A DNA stretch of 64,000 bases from assembly GCF_024178315.1 (NCBI RefSeq), contig NZ_JAMZIK010000030.1, positions 62,001-126,000 of the forward strand, written 5' to 3'. Below are positions 18,782-30,424 of this stretch, one piece after another. The translations under genes were made by a program, and so were the position numbers. The notes beneath the pieces were generated by a model, which ran no database searches, was not told where the DNA came from, and saw only the letters and a list, made by a program, of their open reading frames with translations. Source of the stretch: Siccirubricoccus soli (GTDB taxonomy: Bacteria > Pseudomonadota > Alphaproteobacteria > Acetobacterales > Acetobacteraceae). Numbering within the stretch: the stretch's first letter is position 1; every line of letters begins with the position of its first letter.

Positions 18782-18804
18782 GGAGAGGGCGCAACGCCCT
18801 CTCC
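18782..18804. repeat. Hairpin, family A type
   Basis: A perfect inverted repeat, GGAGAGGGCG (18782-18791) with CGCCCTCTCC (18795-18804) and a CAA loop, between glyA and nrdR. It resembles the second hairpin of the repeats at 1269-1291 and 26245-26271. It could weaken read-through from glyA. Confidence 0.6.
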
Positions 18805-18813
18805 TCGGCAGGC

Positions 18814-20118
18814 TCAGCCCGGATAGACGGGGAAGCGCCGGCAGAGATCCAGCACCTTGGCCTTCACCTTCTGCTCCACGGCCGTGTTGCCGTCCGGGGC
18901 GTTGGCCGCGGCCAGGCCGTCCAGCACCTCGCCGATCAGCTTGCCCACCTCGCGGAACTCGGCCTCGCCAAAGCCGCGGGTAGTCGCCGCCGGGGTGCCG
19001 AGGCGGACGCCGGAGGTCACCATCGGCTTCTCCGGGTCGAAGGGGATGGCGTTCTTGTTGCAGGTCAGATGGGCGCGGTTCAGCGCCGCCTCGGAGGCCT
19101 TGCCGGTCAGCTTCTTCGGCCGGAGGTCCACCAGCAGCAGGTGATTGTCGGTGCCGCCGGTGACGAGGTCGAGGCCCTGCGCCTTCAGCTCCTCCGCCAG
19201 CGCCGCGGCATTGGCGACGACGGCGCGGGAATAGGCGCGGAATTCCGGCTTCAGCGCCTCCCCGAAGGCGACCGCCTTGGCGGCGATCACATGCATCAGC
19301 GGCCCGCCCTGCAGGCCGGGGAAGACGGCGCTGTTGAGCTTCTTCGCCAGCGCCTCGTCATTGGTCAGGATCATGCCGCCGCGCGGGCCGCGCAGCGTCT
19401 TGTGCGTGGTGGTGGTGGCGATGTGGGCGTGCGGGAAGGGCGAGGGGTGCGCGCCGCCGGCGACGAGGCCCGCGAAATGCGCCATGTCCACCATGAAATA
19501 GGCGCCGACCTCATCCGCGATGGCGCGGAACCCGGCGAAGTCCCAGTGCCGGGCATAGGCGCTGCCGCCGGCGATGATCAGCTTCGGCTTCGCCTCCAGC
19601 GCGATGCGGCGGACCTCCGCCATGTCGATGCGCTGGTCCTCGCGCCGCACGGTATAGGGCACCGGCTTGAACCACTTGCCGGAGAGGTTGGCGAGCGAGC
19701 CATGCGTCAGGTGACCGCCGGCGGCGAGGTCGAGGCCCATGAAGGCATCGCCCGGCTGCAGCAGCGCCAGGAACACCGCCTGGTTGGCCTGGGCGCCGCT
19801 ATGCGGCTGGACATTGGCGAAGCCGCAGCCGAACAGCTTGCAGGCGCGCTGGATCGCCAGCGTCTCCGCCACATCGACATATTCGCAGCCGCCATAGTAG
19901 CGGCGGCCGGGATAGCCCTCGGCGTATTTGTTGGTCAGGACCGAGCCCTGCGCCTCCAGCACGGCGCAGGAGACGATGTTCTCGCTGGCGATCAGCTCGA
20001 TGCCGTCCTGCTGCCGGCCGAGCTCCTGGCCGATGGCGGCCGCCAGCTCGGGGTCGGCCTCGGCGAGGCCGGCCTGGAAGAAGCGCTCGGGGATGCGGTA
20101 GGCGGCGGTTTCGTTCAT
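18814..20118 (-). CDS. glyA: Serine hydroxymethyltransferase
   Basis: A 434-residue PLP enzyme of the normal family length. It has [21 protein letters not shown] near the N-terminus, [18 protein letters not shown], the histidine-rich region [16 protein letters not shown], and the PLP-lysine loop [17 protein letters not shown]. It interconverts serine and glycine and supplies methylene-tetrahydrofolate. It lies between rpiB, which starts further upstream, and nrdR, all on the minus strand; 18 bases separate it from the rpiB stop. Confidence 0.98.
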   Translation of the reverse strand: MNETAAYRIPERFFQAGLAEADPELAAAIGQELGRQQDGIELIASENIVSCAVLEAQGSVLTNKYAEGYPGRRYYGGCEYVDVAETLAIQRACKLFGCGFANVQPHSGAQANQAVFLALLQPGDAFMGLDLAAGGHLTHGSLANLSGKWFKPVPYTVRREDQRIDMAEVRRIALEAKPKLIIAGGSAYARHWDFAGFRAIADEVGAYFMVDMAHFAGLVAGGAHPSPFPHAHIATTTTHKTLRGPRGGMILTNDEALAKKLNSAVFPGLQGGPLMHVIAAKAVAFGEALKPEFRAYSRAVVANAAALAEELKAQGLDLVTGGTDNHLLLVDLRPKKLTGKASEAALNRAHLTCNKNAIPFDPEKPMVTSGVRLGTPAATTRGFGEAEFREVGKLIGEVLDGLAAANAPDGNTAVEQKVKAKVLDLCRRFPVYPG

Positions 20119-20136
20119 CTCGGCGGTCCTGGCCTC

Positions 20137-20577
20137 TCAGGCGGGCATCAGCTTGGCGAGGCGGCGGGCATGGCGGCCGCCCTCGAATTCCGTGGCGAGG
20201 AAGCTGCGCAGCGCATCCAGCGCCGGCTCCGGCCCCACCAGCCGGGCGCCGAAGCAGGCGACATTCGCATCGTTATGGGCGCGGGTCAGGCGGGCTTCCG
20301 TGGTGTTGTGCAGCACGGCGGCACGGATGCCGGGGTGGCGGTTGGCGGCGATGGCGATGCCGATGCCGGTGCCGCAGACCAGCACCCCGAAGCGGGCCGA
20401 GCCGGCCTCCACCGCCTCCGCCACCTTGTGGGCGAAATCCGGGTAATCCACGGAATCCGGGCTGTTGGTGCCGAAATCCAGCAGGCTGTGCCCGGCCTCG
20501 GCCAGGGCGGCCTGGAGGATGGTCTTCAGCGGCAGGCCGGCATGGTCGCCACCGATGGCAATGGTGAGGGCGCTCAT
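20137..20577 (-). CDS. rpiB: Ribose 5-phosphate isomerase B
   Basis: A 146-residue protein of the RpiB/LacAB family. The visible motifs are IGGDHAGLPLK at the N-terminus, the active-site Cys in FGVLVCGTGIGIAIAANR, and RAAVLHNTTEARLTRAHNDANV. It interconverts ribose 5-phosphate and ribulose 5-phosphate in the cytoplasm. It is the first gene of the cluster with glyA and nrdR, and is probably co-transcribed with them. Confidence 0.96.
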   Translation of the reverse strand: MSALTIAIGGDHAGLPLKTILQAALAEAGHSLLDFGTNSPDSVDYPDFAHKVAEAVEAGSARFGVLVCGTGIGIAIAANRHPGIRAAVLHNTTEARLTRAHNDANVACFGARLVGPEPALDALRSFLATEFEGGRHARRLAKLMPA

Positions 20578-20645
20578 GCCGGCGCCTTAGCACTTCCGGC
20601 CGGGGGGCGCGATAGCGCGGGGCGCGGCCCTGGGCCGGGCCTGGA

Positions 20646-21227
20646 TCAGGCCTCGGCCGCGTCCTCCTCGGCGGGGGGCGGGAACGGCACCTCCTCGTAG
20701 AGCTCCTCCAGCGGCAGGGAGATGCCGATCTCCGGCAGCTCGAGGGTCTCGCCGGCGACCAGGATGCTCACCATCCAGCGGTCCCCCTCCCGGGCATGGA
20801 TGGTGGCGGCGGGCCGGTCCTGCTCCAGCATGACGTAGCGCATGGCGGAGGGGGTATCGCGGTATTCGCGGGCCTTGACGATGCGGTCCATGGCCTGGGT
20901 GCCGGGCGAGAGGATCTCGAACAGCACCACCGGGTCATGGAGCACCCGGTCATTGGCCGCAGCGGGGGAGCAGGCGACGAAGCCATCCGGGTAGCGGATC
21001 GAGCCGGCCACCTGCACCTTCAGCTCCGGCCCGTAGAAGCGGCAGGGCGTGCCACGCAGCCGGTTCCGCAGCGCCGTCGTCAGATTCCCCCGGATGAGGG
21101 CATGCGCGACCGTCACCCCGACCATCGCCACCGGGGCGAAGCCGTCATATTCCCATTTCCGCTCCTGCCGTTCCTCCCAGGCGAGGAACTCGGCGAGCCC
21201 CATGGGCCGGCGCAGCGCTATGTTCAT
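20646..21227 (-). CDS. Uma2 family (DUF820) nuclease-like protein
   Basis: A 193-residue protein of the Uma2/DUF820 family, which has a restriction-endonuclease-like fold. The visible elements are LAEFLAWEERQERKWEYDGFAPVAM, HALIRGNLTTALRNRL, the acidic core YPDGFVAC plus VVLFEILSPGTQ, and KAREYRDTPSAMRYVMLEQD. These give the PD..ExK-like pattern, with the Asp in RYPD and the Glu in FEIL. The in vivo role of the family is not well known. ATG 21227 is preferred to GTG 21233. The C-terminus is acidic. Confidence 0.85.
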   Translation of the reverse strand: MNIALRRPMGLAEFLAWEERQERKWEYDGFAPVAMVGVTVAHALIRGNLTTALRNRLRGTPCRFYGPELKVQVAGSIRYPDGFVACSPAAANDRVLHDPVVLFEILSPGTQAMDRIVKAREYRDTPSAMRYVMLEQDRPAATIHAREGDRWMVSILVAGETLELPEIGISLPLEELYEEVPFPPPAEEDAAEA

Positions 21228-21327
21228 GGTCACAGCCTACCACGCGCCGCCCGAACCATCCCAGCACCATCGCGCTTCCGTCATGGCCCTGGACATGGCA
21301 GGGATAGCGCCGCAAAGGGAGGACCCC

Positions 21328-23681
<2,354 letters not shown>

Positions 23682-23733
23682 CCCTCCCTCCCCTTCGGGC
23701 CTCAGATCGGGGCCCTGAGTGGGAGGACGCAGA

Positions 23734-24528
23734 ATGAACACCGATTGGCTCGGCCTGGGCGGCAAGGTGGCCGTGGTGACGGGTGCGGGCGGCGGCATCG
23801 GCCGCGCCTGCGCCAGATCCTTCGTCGAGGCGGGCGCCTCGGTCATGCTGCTCGACCTGGATGCGGAGCGGTTGGCGGCGGTCGAGCAGGAGCTGCGCGC
23901 GGCGGGCGGCCAGGTGGCGGCGAAGGTGTGCGACACCACCTCCGAAGCGAGCATCAAGGCGGCCGCCGAAGCAACACAGCAGGCGCTGGGGCCGGCGGAG
24001 ATCCTGGTGAACAATGCCGGCATCCTGCGGCCGGGGCCGCTGGCGACGCTGTCGCTGGCCGAATGGAATGCGCTGCTGGCGGTGAACCTCACCGGCTACC
24101 TGCTCTGCGCTCAGGCCTTCCGGCCGCAGATGCTGGCAAAGAAGGGCGGCGCGATCGTCTCGGTCGCCTCCATCGCCGGCCGCAACCCGCAGCCGCGCTC
24201 CGGCGCCTATTCGCCGAGCAAGGCGGGCGTGCTCATGCTGTCCAAGCAGCTCGCGCTGGAATGGGGACCAGAGGGGATCCGCAGCAATGTCGTCTCGCCG
24301 GGGCTGGTGCGCACGCCGCTGTCGGAGGCCTTCTACCAGGCGCCGGGCGTGGCGGAGAAGCGCGCCGCCATGGTGCCGCTGAAGCGCGTGGCGGGGCCGC
24401 AGGACATGGCGGATGCGGTGCTGTATCTCGCCAGCCCGCGGGCCAGCTATGTGACCGGCGCCGAGATCCTGGTGGATGGCGGTCTCGACCAGATGGTGAT
24501 GGAGCTGACGCCGCGGCCGGGGTTCTAG
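23734..24528 (+). CDS. Short-chain dehydrogenase/reductase
   Basis: A 264-residue SDR. The cofactor motif VVTGAGGGIGRA is near residue 16, followed by NNAGILRPG, the catalytic Ser in IVSVASIAGRN, and Tyr and Lys in YSPSKAGVLML. The C-terminus has ILVDGGLDQMV. GGGAGG precedes the ATG at 23734. The acidic LDLDAER after the first fold suggests NAD rather than NADP preference. The substrate is unknown. It lies 52 bases past hemB and may be co-transcribed. A dispersed palindrome begins at its stop codon. Confidence 0.92.
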   Translation: MNTDWLGLGGKVAVVTGAGGGIGRACARSFVEAGASVMLLDLDAERLAAVEQELRAAGGQVAAKVCDTTSEASIKAAAEATQQALGPAEILVNNAGILRPGPLATLSLAEWNALLAVNLTGYLLCAQAFRPQMLAKKGGAIVSVASIAGRNPQPRSGAYSPSKAGVLMLSKQLALEWGPEGIRSNVVSPGLVRTPLSEAFYQAPGVAEKRAAMVPLKRVAGPQDMADAVLYLASPRASYVTGAEILVDGGLDQMVMELTPRPGF

Positions 24529-24630
24529 AGCAGATCGCCGTAGGGCGGCATCACCCGAAGGCGTGAATCTGCTCTGCCAACAAAGGCGTAGAGCGTTTTC
24601 GGTGAACGCATGTAAACCGAAAACGCTCTA
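24527..24630. repeat. Intergenic palindromes, family B
   Basis: Two inverted repeats in tandem. AGAGCAGAT (24527-24535) pairs with ATCTGCTCT (24567-24575). Then a perfect 15-base arm, TAGAGCGTTTTCGGT (24589-24603), pairs with ACCGAAAACGCTCTA (24616-24630) across a 12-base loop. The leading CTAGAGCAGATCGC is also found at 61515-61528. The first palindrome overlaps the SDR stop, so it could serve as its terminator. Confidence 0.7.
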
Positions 24631-25106
24631 GCATTCCCACGACGTCGCTGCGTGACGCCGCGGGGCCCCGGAGGCGCTGAGTGACCGCGCTCCGCGCAGC
24701 CCCGCGCGGCAAAGCCGCGCCGGGGCAACGGGCGAGCCGGGTGGCGGTATCGGAGGCGGAGATGTCGCCGCGCGTAGCGGGCTGAGGTCGCAGCCTTGCG
24801 CAGCTGCGCGCCGCCCCTGGCTATCGCAGGGAGCTCTGGACAGCACCAGGGGGTGCGGCATGCCCTCCCCGCGCCCGGTCGCGATGCCGCGCGGATGCCG
24901 CCTCGGCTTCTGTGCCGCTGCATAGCGGCCCGCACCACGATACCGTCCTGCTGCCACGTGACACGACCCACCACCGACCGGCGCAGTGCGGCTTCGCCGG
25001 CGCGGCTTTCACGATCGCCGCCTGAGCGGCACCGCTCGCACGGGCTGCTGCCTGACGGCCCAGTGGAGACGACCGGCGGCGACAGCCAGTGGGTGGCAGG
25101 CCGGAG
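24631..25106. other. GC-rich gap without a convincing gene
   Basis: About 476 bases with open frames on both strands but no recognisable protein, no good ribosome binding site and strongly skewed amino acid make-up in every frame. A short palindromic patch (cgcgcggcaaagccgcgc, near 24700-24720) is the only structure seen. It may be decayed sequence. Confidence 0.4.
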
Positions 25107-26159
25107 CTACGCCGCGTCGCTGCTCGCCGCCTGGGCATTGGCAGATGCGGCGGCCTCCTCCCCCTCATTCGCCGCCGTCAGCGCTTCCTTACCCGAGCTG
25201 CCCTGGGCCAACCCCTCGCAGAAGGCCCCCAGCGCTCGCACCGAGAGGCTTTCCCAATGCCAGTCATAGAAGCCGCAATGGCCGCCGCCCCGTACCACCA
25301 GCTTCAGCACCGCCGGGCAGGCGCGCCAATCGACGCCGGCGAGGCTGTCCACCGGCACCAGCGGGTCATCCGCCGCCATCAGCAGCAGGGCCGGGCGGCG
25401 CAGTCGGGGAAGCACGGAGGCCGGGCGGTTCAGCTCGCAGAACACGGCGTAGGAGGGGTAGCCGAAGCGCGGCGCCGTCACCTCCGCCTCGAATTCCGTC
25501 AGGCAGCGCGCGGTGCGGGCGGCGTCGCGCAGCGGCTCCGGCAGGTCCTTTGCCGGCACCGCCAGCACCTCCCGCCGGTACATGGCCAGCAGCGCCCGGC
25601 CCAGCAGCCAGTTCGCGTCGATGGCGGCATGGGCCAGGGCAGGCTCCAGCGGCGGGCAGAGGGCGGCGACCCCCAGCAGCTCCGGCATGCCCGGCTCGCT
25701 GAGGTGCCGGTCCAACAGCAGCAGGCTCAGCGAGCCGCCCAGCGACCAGCCCGCGACAACCACGCCATGGCGCACCAGCGCCGCCGGCAGGGCGCGCAGC
25801 GCGACGGCCAGATCCTCGCTGCGGCCGAGATGGTAGTGGCTGGTGCTGCGCGGCTGGGAGAAGGCGCTGCCGCGCAGGTTCAGCCGCAACACCGGAAATC
25901 CCCGGCGCAGCAGGCCCTGGGCGGCCTCGCGCAGATAGGGGTCGTCCTCGGTGCCCGTCAGCCCGTGCACCAGCAGGATAAGCGGCCGATGGGCGGCGGC
26001 CTCCGGCGCGTGCAGCATGGCGGCCAGCGCATCGCCATCGCCCAGCGGCAGCCAGAGGCGATGCCCTGCCGGCAGGGCAGCCGGGATGGGATAGCGCAGC
26101 GCGCGCAAGGTCTGCAGCGTGCCGCCAAGCCAGGGGGGACGGGCGCGAAAGGGGATCAT
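25107..26159 (-). CDS. Alpha/beta hydrolase, YheT/AB-hydrolase-4 type
   Basis: A 350-residue hydrolase. The oxyanion-side motif LILLVHGLTGTEDDPYLREAA, the nucleophile elbow GWSLGGSLS, the acid in AADDPLVPVDSL and the His in GGHCGFYDWHW give a complete Ser-Asp-His triad. LRLNLRGSAFSQPRSTSHYHLGRSEDL is the typical YheT-family segment. These are cytoplasmic esterase-like enzymes of unclear substrate. The ATG at 26159 (MIPFRARPPWLGGTLQ) is the family-like start; the frame stays open upstream but through repeat sequence. The C-terminal tail is Ala/Glu rich. Confidence 0.9.
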   Translation of the reverse strand: MIPFRARPPWLGGTLQTLRALRYPIPAALPAGHRLWLPLGDGDALAAMLHAPEAAAHRPLILLVHGLTGTEDDPYLREAAQGLLRRGFPVLRLNLRGSAFSQPRSTSHYHLGRSEDLAVALRALPAALVRHGVVVAGWSLGGSLSLLLLDRHLSEPGMPELLGVAALCPPLEPALAHAAIDANWLLGRALLAMYRREVLAVPAKDLPEPLRDAARTARCLTEFEAEVTAPRFGYPSYAVFCELNRPASVLPRLRRPALLLMAADDPLVPVDSLAGVDWRACPAVLKLVVRGGGHCGFYDWHWESLSVRALGAFCEGLAQGSSGKEALTAANEGEEAAASANAQAASSDAA

Positions 26160-26211
26160 GCCAGGCCGAACGCGGCTCAGCCCCTCAGCGTTGCGCCCAA
26201 ACCCATGGTTT

Positions 26212-26271
26212 CCAAAGGCCCTTCGGCCTTTGGTGGGTGGGGGTCCGGGAGAGGGCAAGGCCCTCCCCCGG
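26212..26271. repeat. Double-hairpin intergenic palindrome, family A
   Basis: A second full copy of the element at 1240-1291. CCAAAGGCC (26212-26220) pairs with GGCCTTTGG (26225-26233), then CCGGGAGAGGGC (26245-26256) pairs with GCCCTCCCCCGG (26260-26271) with one mismatch. It lies between two genes transcribed in the same direction. Confidence 0.75.
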
Positions 26272-26278
26272 CACAGGC

Positions 26279-27487
26279 TCAGAGAATCCCCTTCTCCTTC
26301 AACCCGGCGATCTCCGCCTCGCTCATCCCCACCACCTCGCGCAGCACCTCCTGCGTATGCTGCCCCAGCACCGGTGCGGCGCTGCGGTAGGAGGGCGGGG
26401 TGCGGGAGAGCTTCACCGGGTTGGCGATGACCTGCACGGTCTCGCCCGAGGCATGCGGCATCTCCACCACCATGTTCCGCGCCTGCACATGCGGGTCGCT
26501 GAACACGTCCTTCAGCGTGTTGATCGGGCCGCAGCCGATCTTCTGCGCCTCCAGCGCCGTGATCCACTCGGCGGTGGTCTTGCTCTGCATCACCGGCGTC
26601 AGCGTCTCCGTCACCAGGTCGCGGTTCTGCACGCGGATGGGGTTGGTGGCGAAGCGCGGGTCGCTCAGCAGGTGTTCCTGGCCGAAGGCCTTGCAGAAGC
26701 GCTCGAAGGTCGGGTCGTTGCCGACCGCCAGGATGATGTAGCCGTCCTTCGTCGGGAATTCCTGGTAGGGCGCGATGTTCGGGTGCTGGTTGCCGAGACG
26801 GGGCGGATTCTCGCCCGTCGCCAGGTAGTTCATGCCCTGGTTGGCCAGCCAGGCGACATGGGTGTCCAGCATGCCGATGTCGATCTGCTGCCCCTCCCCG
26901 GTCGCGTGGCGGTGGTTCACCGCGGCGAGGATGCCGATGCAGCCATAGAGGCCGGCGAAGAGGTCGGCGACCGGCACGCCCACCTTCTGCGGAGAGCCCT
27001 TGGGCTCGCCCGTCAGGGACATGACGCCGCCCATGGCCTGGATCAGCGCGTCATAGCCCGGGCGGGGGGCGTAGGGGCCGGTCTGGCCGAAGCCGGTGAT
27101 GGAGCAGTAGATGAGGCGGGGAAACTTCGCCGCGAGCTGCTCGTAGCCCAGGCCGTACTTGGCCAGCGCGCCGACCTTGAAGTTCTCGACGAGGATGTCG
27201 CAGCTCTCGAGCAGCTTCAGGATGACCGCCTGGCCCTCCGGCTTGGCGATGTCGAGCGTGACCGACTTCTTGTTGCGGTTCACGCCGACGAAATAGGCGC
27301 TTTCCTTGGTCTTCGGGACGAAGGGCGGGGCGAAGCCGCGGGTGTCGTCGCCGGCTTCCGGCCGCTCGATCTTGATCACCTCGGCGCCCAGGTCGCCGAG
27401 CATCTGGGTGCAGGTGGGCCCGGCCAGCACGCGGGTGAGGTCGAGGACGCGAAGGCCCGAAAGGGGGCCAGTCGGCGGGGCAGACAT
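26279..27487 (-). CDS. Class III CoA transferase (CaiB/BaiF family)
   Basis: A 402-residue protein with the family opening LSGLRVLDLTRVLAGPTCTQMLGDLGAEVIKIERPEAGDDTR (the Asp-rich, ADP-contacting start), NRNKKSVTLDIAKPEGQ, DILVENFKVG and YCSITGFGQTGPYAPRPGYD. The catalytic Asp is expected in the DTHVAWLANQG region. The family moves CoA between carboxylic acids. The closest group by eye is the formyl-CoA/succinyl-CoA transferase-like one, but the acid is not certain. AAGGAG lies about 12 bases before the ATG at 27487. The malonyl-CoA decarboxylase and aldehyde dehydrogenase genes nearby suggest an organic-acid metabolism cluster. Confidence 0.92.
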   Translation of the reverse strand: MSAPPTGPLSGLRVLDLTRVLAGPTCTQMLGDLGAEVIKIERPEAGDDTRGFAPPFVPKTKESAYFVGVNRNKKSVTLDIAKPEGQAVILKLLESCDILVENFKVGALAKYGLGYEQLAAKFPRLIYCSITGFGQTGPYAPRPGYDALIQAMGGVMSLTGEPKGSPQKVGVPVADLFAGLYGCIGILAAVNHRHATGEGQQIDIGMLDTHVAWLANQGMNYLATGENPPRLGNQHPNIAPYQEFPTKDGYIILAVGNDPTFERFCKAFGQEHLLSDPRFATNPIRVQNRDLVTETLTPVMQSKTTAEWITALEAQKIGCGPINTLKDVFSDPHVQARNMVVEMPHASGETVQVIANPVKLSRTPPSYRSAAPVLGQHTQEVLREVVGMSEAEIAGLKEKGIL

Positions 27488-27656
27488 GGTAGGGCGGCGC
27501 TCCTTCTGCGATCGATTCCCGTCCGGGCCGGCAGGCGGGGCCCAAACCGTGGAAGGCCCGGGGCTCGCGCCGCGCGGTGCCATCCGAGGGGTGACAGGGA
27601 TAAGGCAGCGCCGCCGAAAGTCCAGCACTCCCCGCCGGGCCGGCGCCTGCCGCCGC

Positions 27657-28715
27657 TCACCGGGGTATGGGCATGAGTCGGCGCAGCGGCGAGGCCAGGG
27701 CATTCCGCCACAGGTGCCGCTGGTGCTCGGTCGCCAGGGCAAGCAGTGGAATCAGCGCGATAATCGCCAGGAAGGTCGCCACCGGTCCGATGCCAAGCCC
27801 TTCGTGCAGCAGGGTCAGGAGCGGCTTGTGGAACAGGTAGAGGCTCAGGGTGCAGGAGGCGAGACCTGCGCAGAACGGACGCATGGCCGCGAGCAGGCGA
27901 CCGAGCCGGGGCAGGTTGTCCACGGCGATGAAGTTCAGCGCGATCACCAACCCCAGCAGATAATCCGCCAGAAAGGCGGTGGATGCCCCCAGGCGCCATG
28001 ACCGCCCGGAGGTGACGGCGGAGAGGAAGGTTCGGGCCTGGTTCGGGAGATCGATGACGTAGGCACCGACATACAGCAGGACACTCAGGGCCAGCAGGGC
28101 GGCAGCCAGGCGCGGCTCCAGCCTCGGCCGCCAGCGATAGAGCAGGACGCCTAGGGTCCAGACCGGCAGGAGCACCACGATCTTGGGTCCGGCGAGGCAG
28201 ACTGCGCCCGCTGCGAGCCACCACCGGTGACCTCGCCCGAACTGCCAGAGGCCGAGCACCAAGTAGTACCAGGCCTCATATGAAAGCGACCACATGGGCG
28301 GGTTGTGCGGCGGCGCGATATCCAGCAGCCAGAGCTGGGCCAGGAAGGCGAGGTTCAGCAACGACGCCACCACCGCCGCCAGCTCCAGCTCCCCCTTCAT
28401 CCCGACATCGAGGGCAAGGCCGAGCAGCAGCGCGGGGACCATCACCGACCAGAGCCGCGCCAGCCGGGCCGTGGCGAAGGCCGTGGGGGAGGTTTCCCGG
28501 CGGTCGACGACCATCGCCACGACATAGCCGGACAGCACGAAGAAGACGATGACGGCGTCATGCCCGGGGAACAGCGAGGTCGGCGTGCCGAACAGGACCG
28601 GGCAGAGGTGATCAAGGAAGACCACCGCGGCTGCACCGAAGCGGACGAGGTCGAAATAGGCTGACAATCCGGGCGCGATGCCACCCGGCTGAAATGGGGC
28701 CTGAGCCGGTGGCAT
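27657..28715 (-). CDS. Acyltransferase family 3 membrane protein
   Basis: A 352-residue integral membrane protein with about ten hydrophobic segments. LSAYFDLVRFGAAAVVFLDH has the family's early Arg and His, and FFVLSGYVVAMVVDRR, LARLWSVMVPALLLG and NPPMWSLSYEAWYYLVLG are typical acyltransferase-3 motifs. These enzymes O-acetylate or acylate surface sugars and lipids at the inner membrane. The start at 28715 is preferred; ATG 28733 is an in-frame alternative. It stands between two metabolic genes of the same strand without an obvious link to them. Confidence 0.88.
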   Translation of the reverse strand: MPPAQAPFQPGGIAPGLSAYFDLVRFGAAAVVFLDHLCPVLFGTPTSLFPGHDAVIVFFVLSGYVVAMVVDRRETSPTAFATARLARLWSVMVPALLLGLALDVGMKGELELAAVVASLLNLAFLAQLWLLDIAPPHNPPMWSLSYEAWYYLVLGLWQFGRGHRWWLAAGAVCLAGPKIVVLLPVWTLGVLLYRWRPRLEPRLAAALLALSVLLYVGAYVIDLPNQARTFLSAVTSGRSWRLGASTAFLADYLLGLVIALNFIAVDNLPRLGRLLAAMRPFCAGLASCTLSLYLFHKPLLTLLHEGLGIGPVATFLAIIALIPLLALATEHQRHLWRNALASPLRRLMPIPR

Positions 28716-28788
28716 CGCTGTCTCTCTGCACATTCGGAACAAATATATTCGAATGGCTGTAGTTGGACAATCTGCTTCGCGCAGCGCG

Positions 28789-30255
28789 TTAGCCCGCCCG
28801 CGCCGGCGCCTTCTCCTCCCCGCCCAGCAGCCGCCCCAGGGCGAAGCGGCTGCCCGCCGGCACGGCCGGCTTCGCCGGCGCCAGCAGCGCCTCCACCGCC
28901 GCCGAGCGGACCACCTGGCCGGAATGGATGAAGGCCTCGTGGTTCGCCTCGATGGCATCGGGGTCGTAGAGGTAGTTCACCATCACCCCGTAGCTCTCGC
29001 GCAGCCCGCGCTCTGCCACATTGCCCAGCCAGTTCACCCGCTCCAGCCGCGCGCCGTTGCCGAGGTGGAAGCGCGCCACCGGGTCGATCCCGCCCATGCC
29101 GGTATTGGGCCGCGTCAGGTAGCTGGCGGCCAGGCGCAGCAGCGCCGGGCGCAGCGCCGCCTCCCGCGCCGGGTCCTCCGGCCAGCCGGGCGAGACCAGG
29201 GATTTGAAGGCGGCGACCACATCCTCCTCCCCGGCGGCCGCCACTAGGGCCTGGGCCTCCTCCGGCAGGAAGGGGCTCGCCTCCCCGCCCAGCCTGCGCT
29301 CCAGCCAGCGGCGGAAGCCGGGCACGGGGGAGAGGGTGGCGAAGCGGGCAAGCTGGGGCAGCTCCGCCTTCAGCTCCTCCACCACCTGCTTGATGAGGAA
29401 ATTGCCGAAGGAGATGCTCCGCAGCCCCTCCTGGCAGTTCGAGATGGAATAGAAGATCGCGGTATCGGCCTCGGAGGCGCGACCGATCTCGCCATCCCGC
29501 ACCAGCAGCGGCTGCACCGCGCCGGCCATGCCGCGCACCAGCGCGACCTCGACGAAGATCAGCGGCTCCCCCGGCAGGGCAGGGTGGAAGAAGGCGAAGC
29601 AGCGGCGATCGGCCTCCAGCCGCCGGCGAAGATCCTCCCAGCCCTGGATCTCATGCACCGCCTCATAGGCGATCAGCTTCTCCAGCACCGAGGCGGGGGT
29701 CTGCCAGTCGATCCGCCGCAGCTCCAGGAAGCCGCGGTTGAACCAGGAGTTGAACAGGTGGCGCAGGTCGGAATCGAGCGGCCGCAGGCTGGGCTGGGCC
29801 TTCAGCAGGCCGAGCAGCTCTTCCCGCATCTTCACCAGCGTGGCGGTGCCGCCGGGGCTGTGGTTCATCCGCCGCAGCAGCTCCTGCCGCGGCGGCTCGG
29901 CGGCGTCCGCCAGGCGGGCGGCGGCCTCGGCGCCGGGGCTGGCGAGCCAGGCCTCGGCGGCGGCGCGCAGCTCCGCCTCATCGGGGGCGAAGCCCTCGGC
30001 GAGGAAGCGATAGAAGCCGAGGCGATCCTCCACCGAGAGGGCGGCGAAGGCGTCTCGCAGCGCCCGGGCGACGGCGGCGCCGGAGGCCTCGCCCCGCTCG
30101 GAGAGCAGGGTCTCGGCCAGGGAGCGGGCCCGGTCCAGCGGCGGCAGGCTGGTGCTCGGCACGTCGGCGAAGGCGCGGCCGCGTTCGGCGATGGTGGACC
30201 AGAGCCGTTCCAGCCAGTTGCGCGATTCAGGAAGGGTGATGCTGGTGGACGCCAT
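28789..30255 (-). CDS. Malonyl-CoA decarboxylase
   Basis: A 488-residue protein with the MCD layout: a helical N-terminal domain followed by a GNAT-like catalytic domain. Visible motifs are LRHLFNSWFNRGFLELRRIDWQTPA, HPALPGEPLIFVEVAL, the Ser region FYSISNCQEGLRSISFGNFLIKQV and the His region VARFHLGNGARLERVNWLGN. It converts malonyl-CoA to acetyl-CoA and CO2 in the cytoplasm. The ATG at 30255 is the likely start. It is divergent from the aldehyde dehydrogenase gene, with 169 bases between that should hold both promoters. A link to malonate or malonate semialdehyde use is an inference. Confidence 0.94.
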   Translation of the reverse strand: MASTSITLPESRNWLERLWSTIAERGRAFADVPSTSLPPLDRARSLAETLLSERGEASGAAVARALRDAFAALSVEDRLGFYRFLAEGFAPDEAELRAAAEAWLASPGAEAAARLADAAEPPRQELLRRMNHSPGGTATLVKMREELLGLLKAQPSLRPLDSDLRHLFNSWFNRGFLELRRIDWQTPASVLEKLIAYEAVHEIQGWEDLRRRLEADRRCFAFFHPALPGEPLIFVEVALVRGMAGAVQPLLVRDGEIGRASEADTAIFYSISNCQEGLRSISFGNFLIKQVVEELKAELPQLARFATLSPVPGFRRWLERRLGGEASPFLPEEAQALVAAAGEEDVVAAFKSLVSPGWPEDPAREAALRPALLRLAASYLTRPNTGMGGIDPVARFHLGNGARLERVNWLGNVAERGLRESYGVMVNYLYDPDAIEANHEAFIHSGQVVRSAAVEALLAPAKPAVPAGSRFALGRLLGGEEKAPARAG

Positions 30256-30424
30256 GCAGCCTCGTGCTCCTGCAAATCGGGGACAGCCTAGGGCAGATGG
30301 CAGCGCGGCGGGAACCGGCTTGCGGATCGGTGCGGCAGCGGTGCGGTGCGGCGCCCCCTCCCCGCTTGCCCTTCGCCCCCTGCCGGCCCATGGTCGCGAC
30401 CTCAGAGATCCCCGGGAGGACCCG

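Noticed and set aside
18748-20700. A 650-codon open frame on the plus strand opposite glyA and rpiB
   Set aside because: It crosses two well supported genes in antisense and has a repetitive Gly/Ala/Glu composition without domains.
21228-21327. SAM-II riboswitch upstream of metY
   Set aside because: The leader is short and GC-rich, and I could not find the conserved core of that riboswitch.
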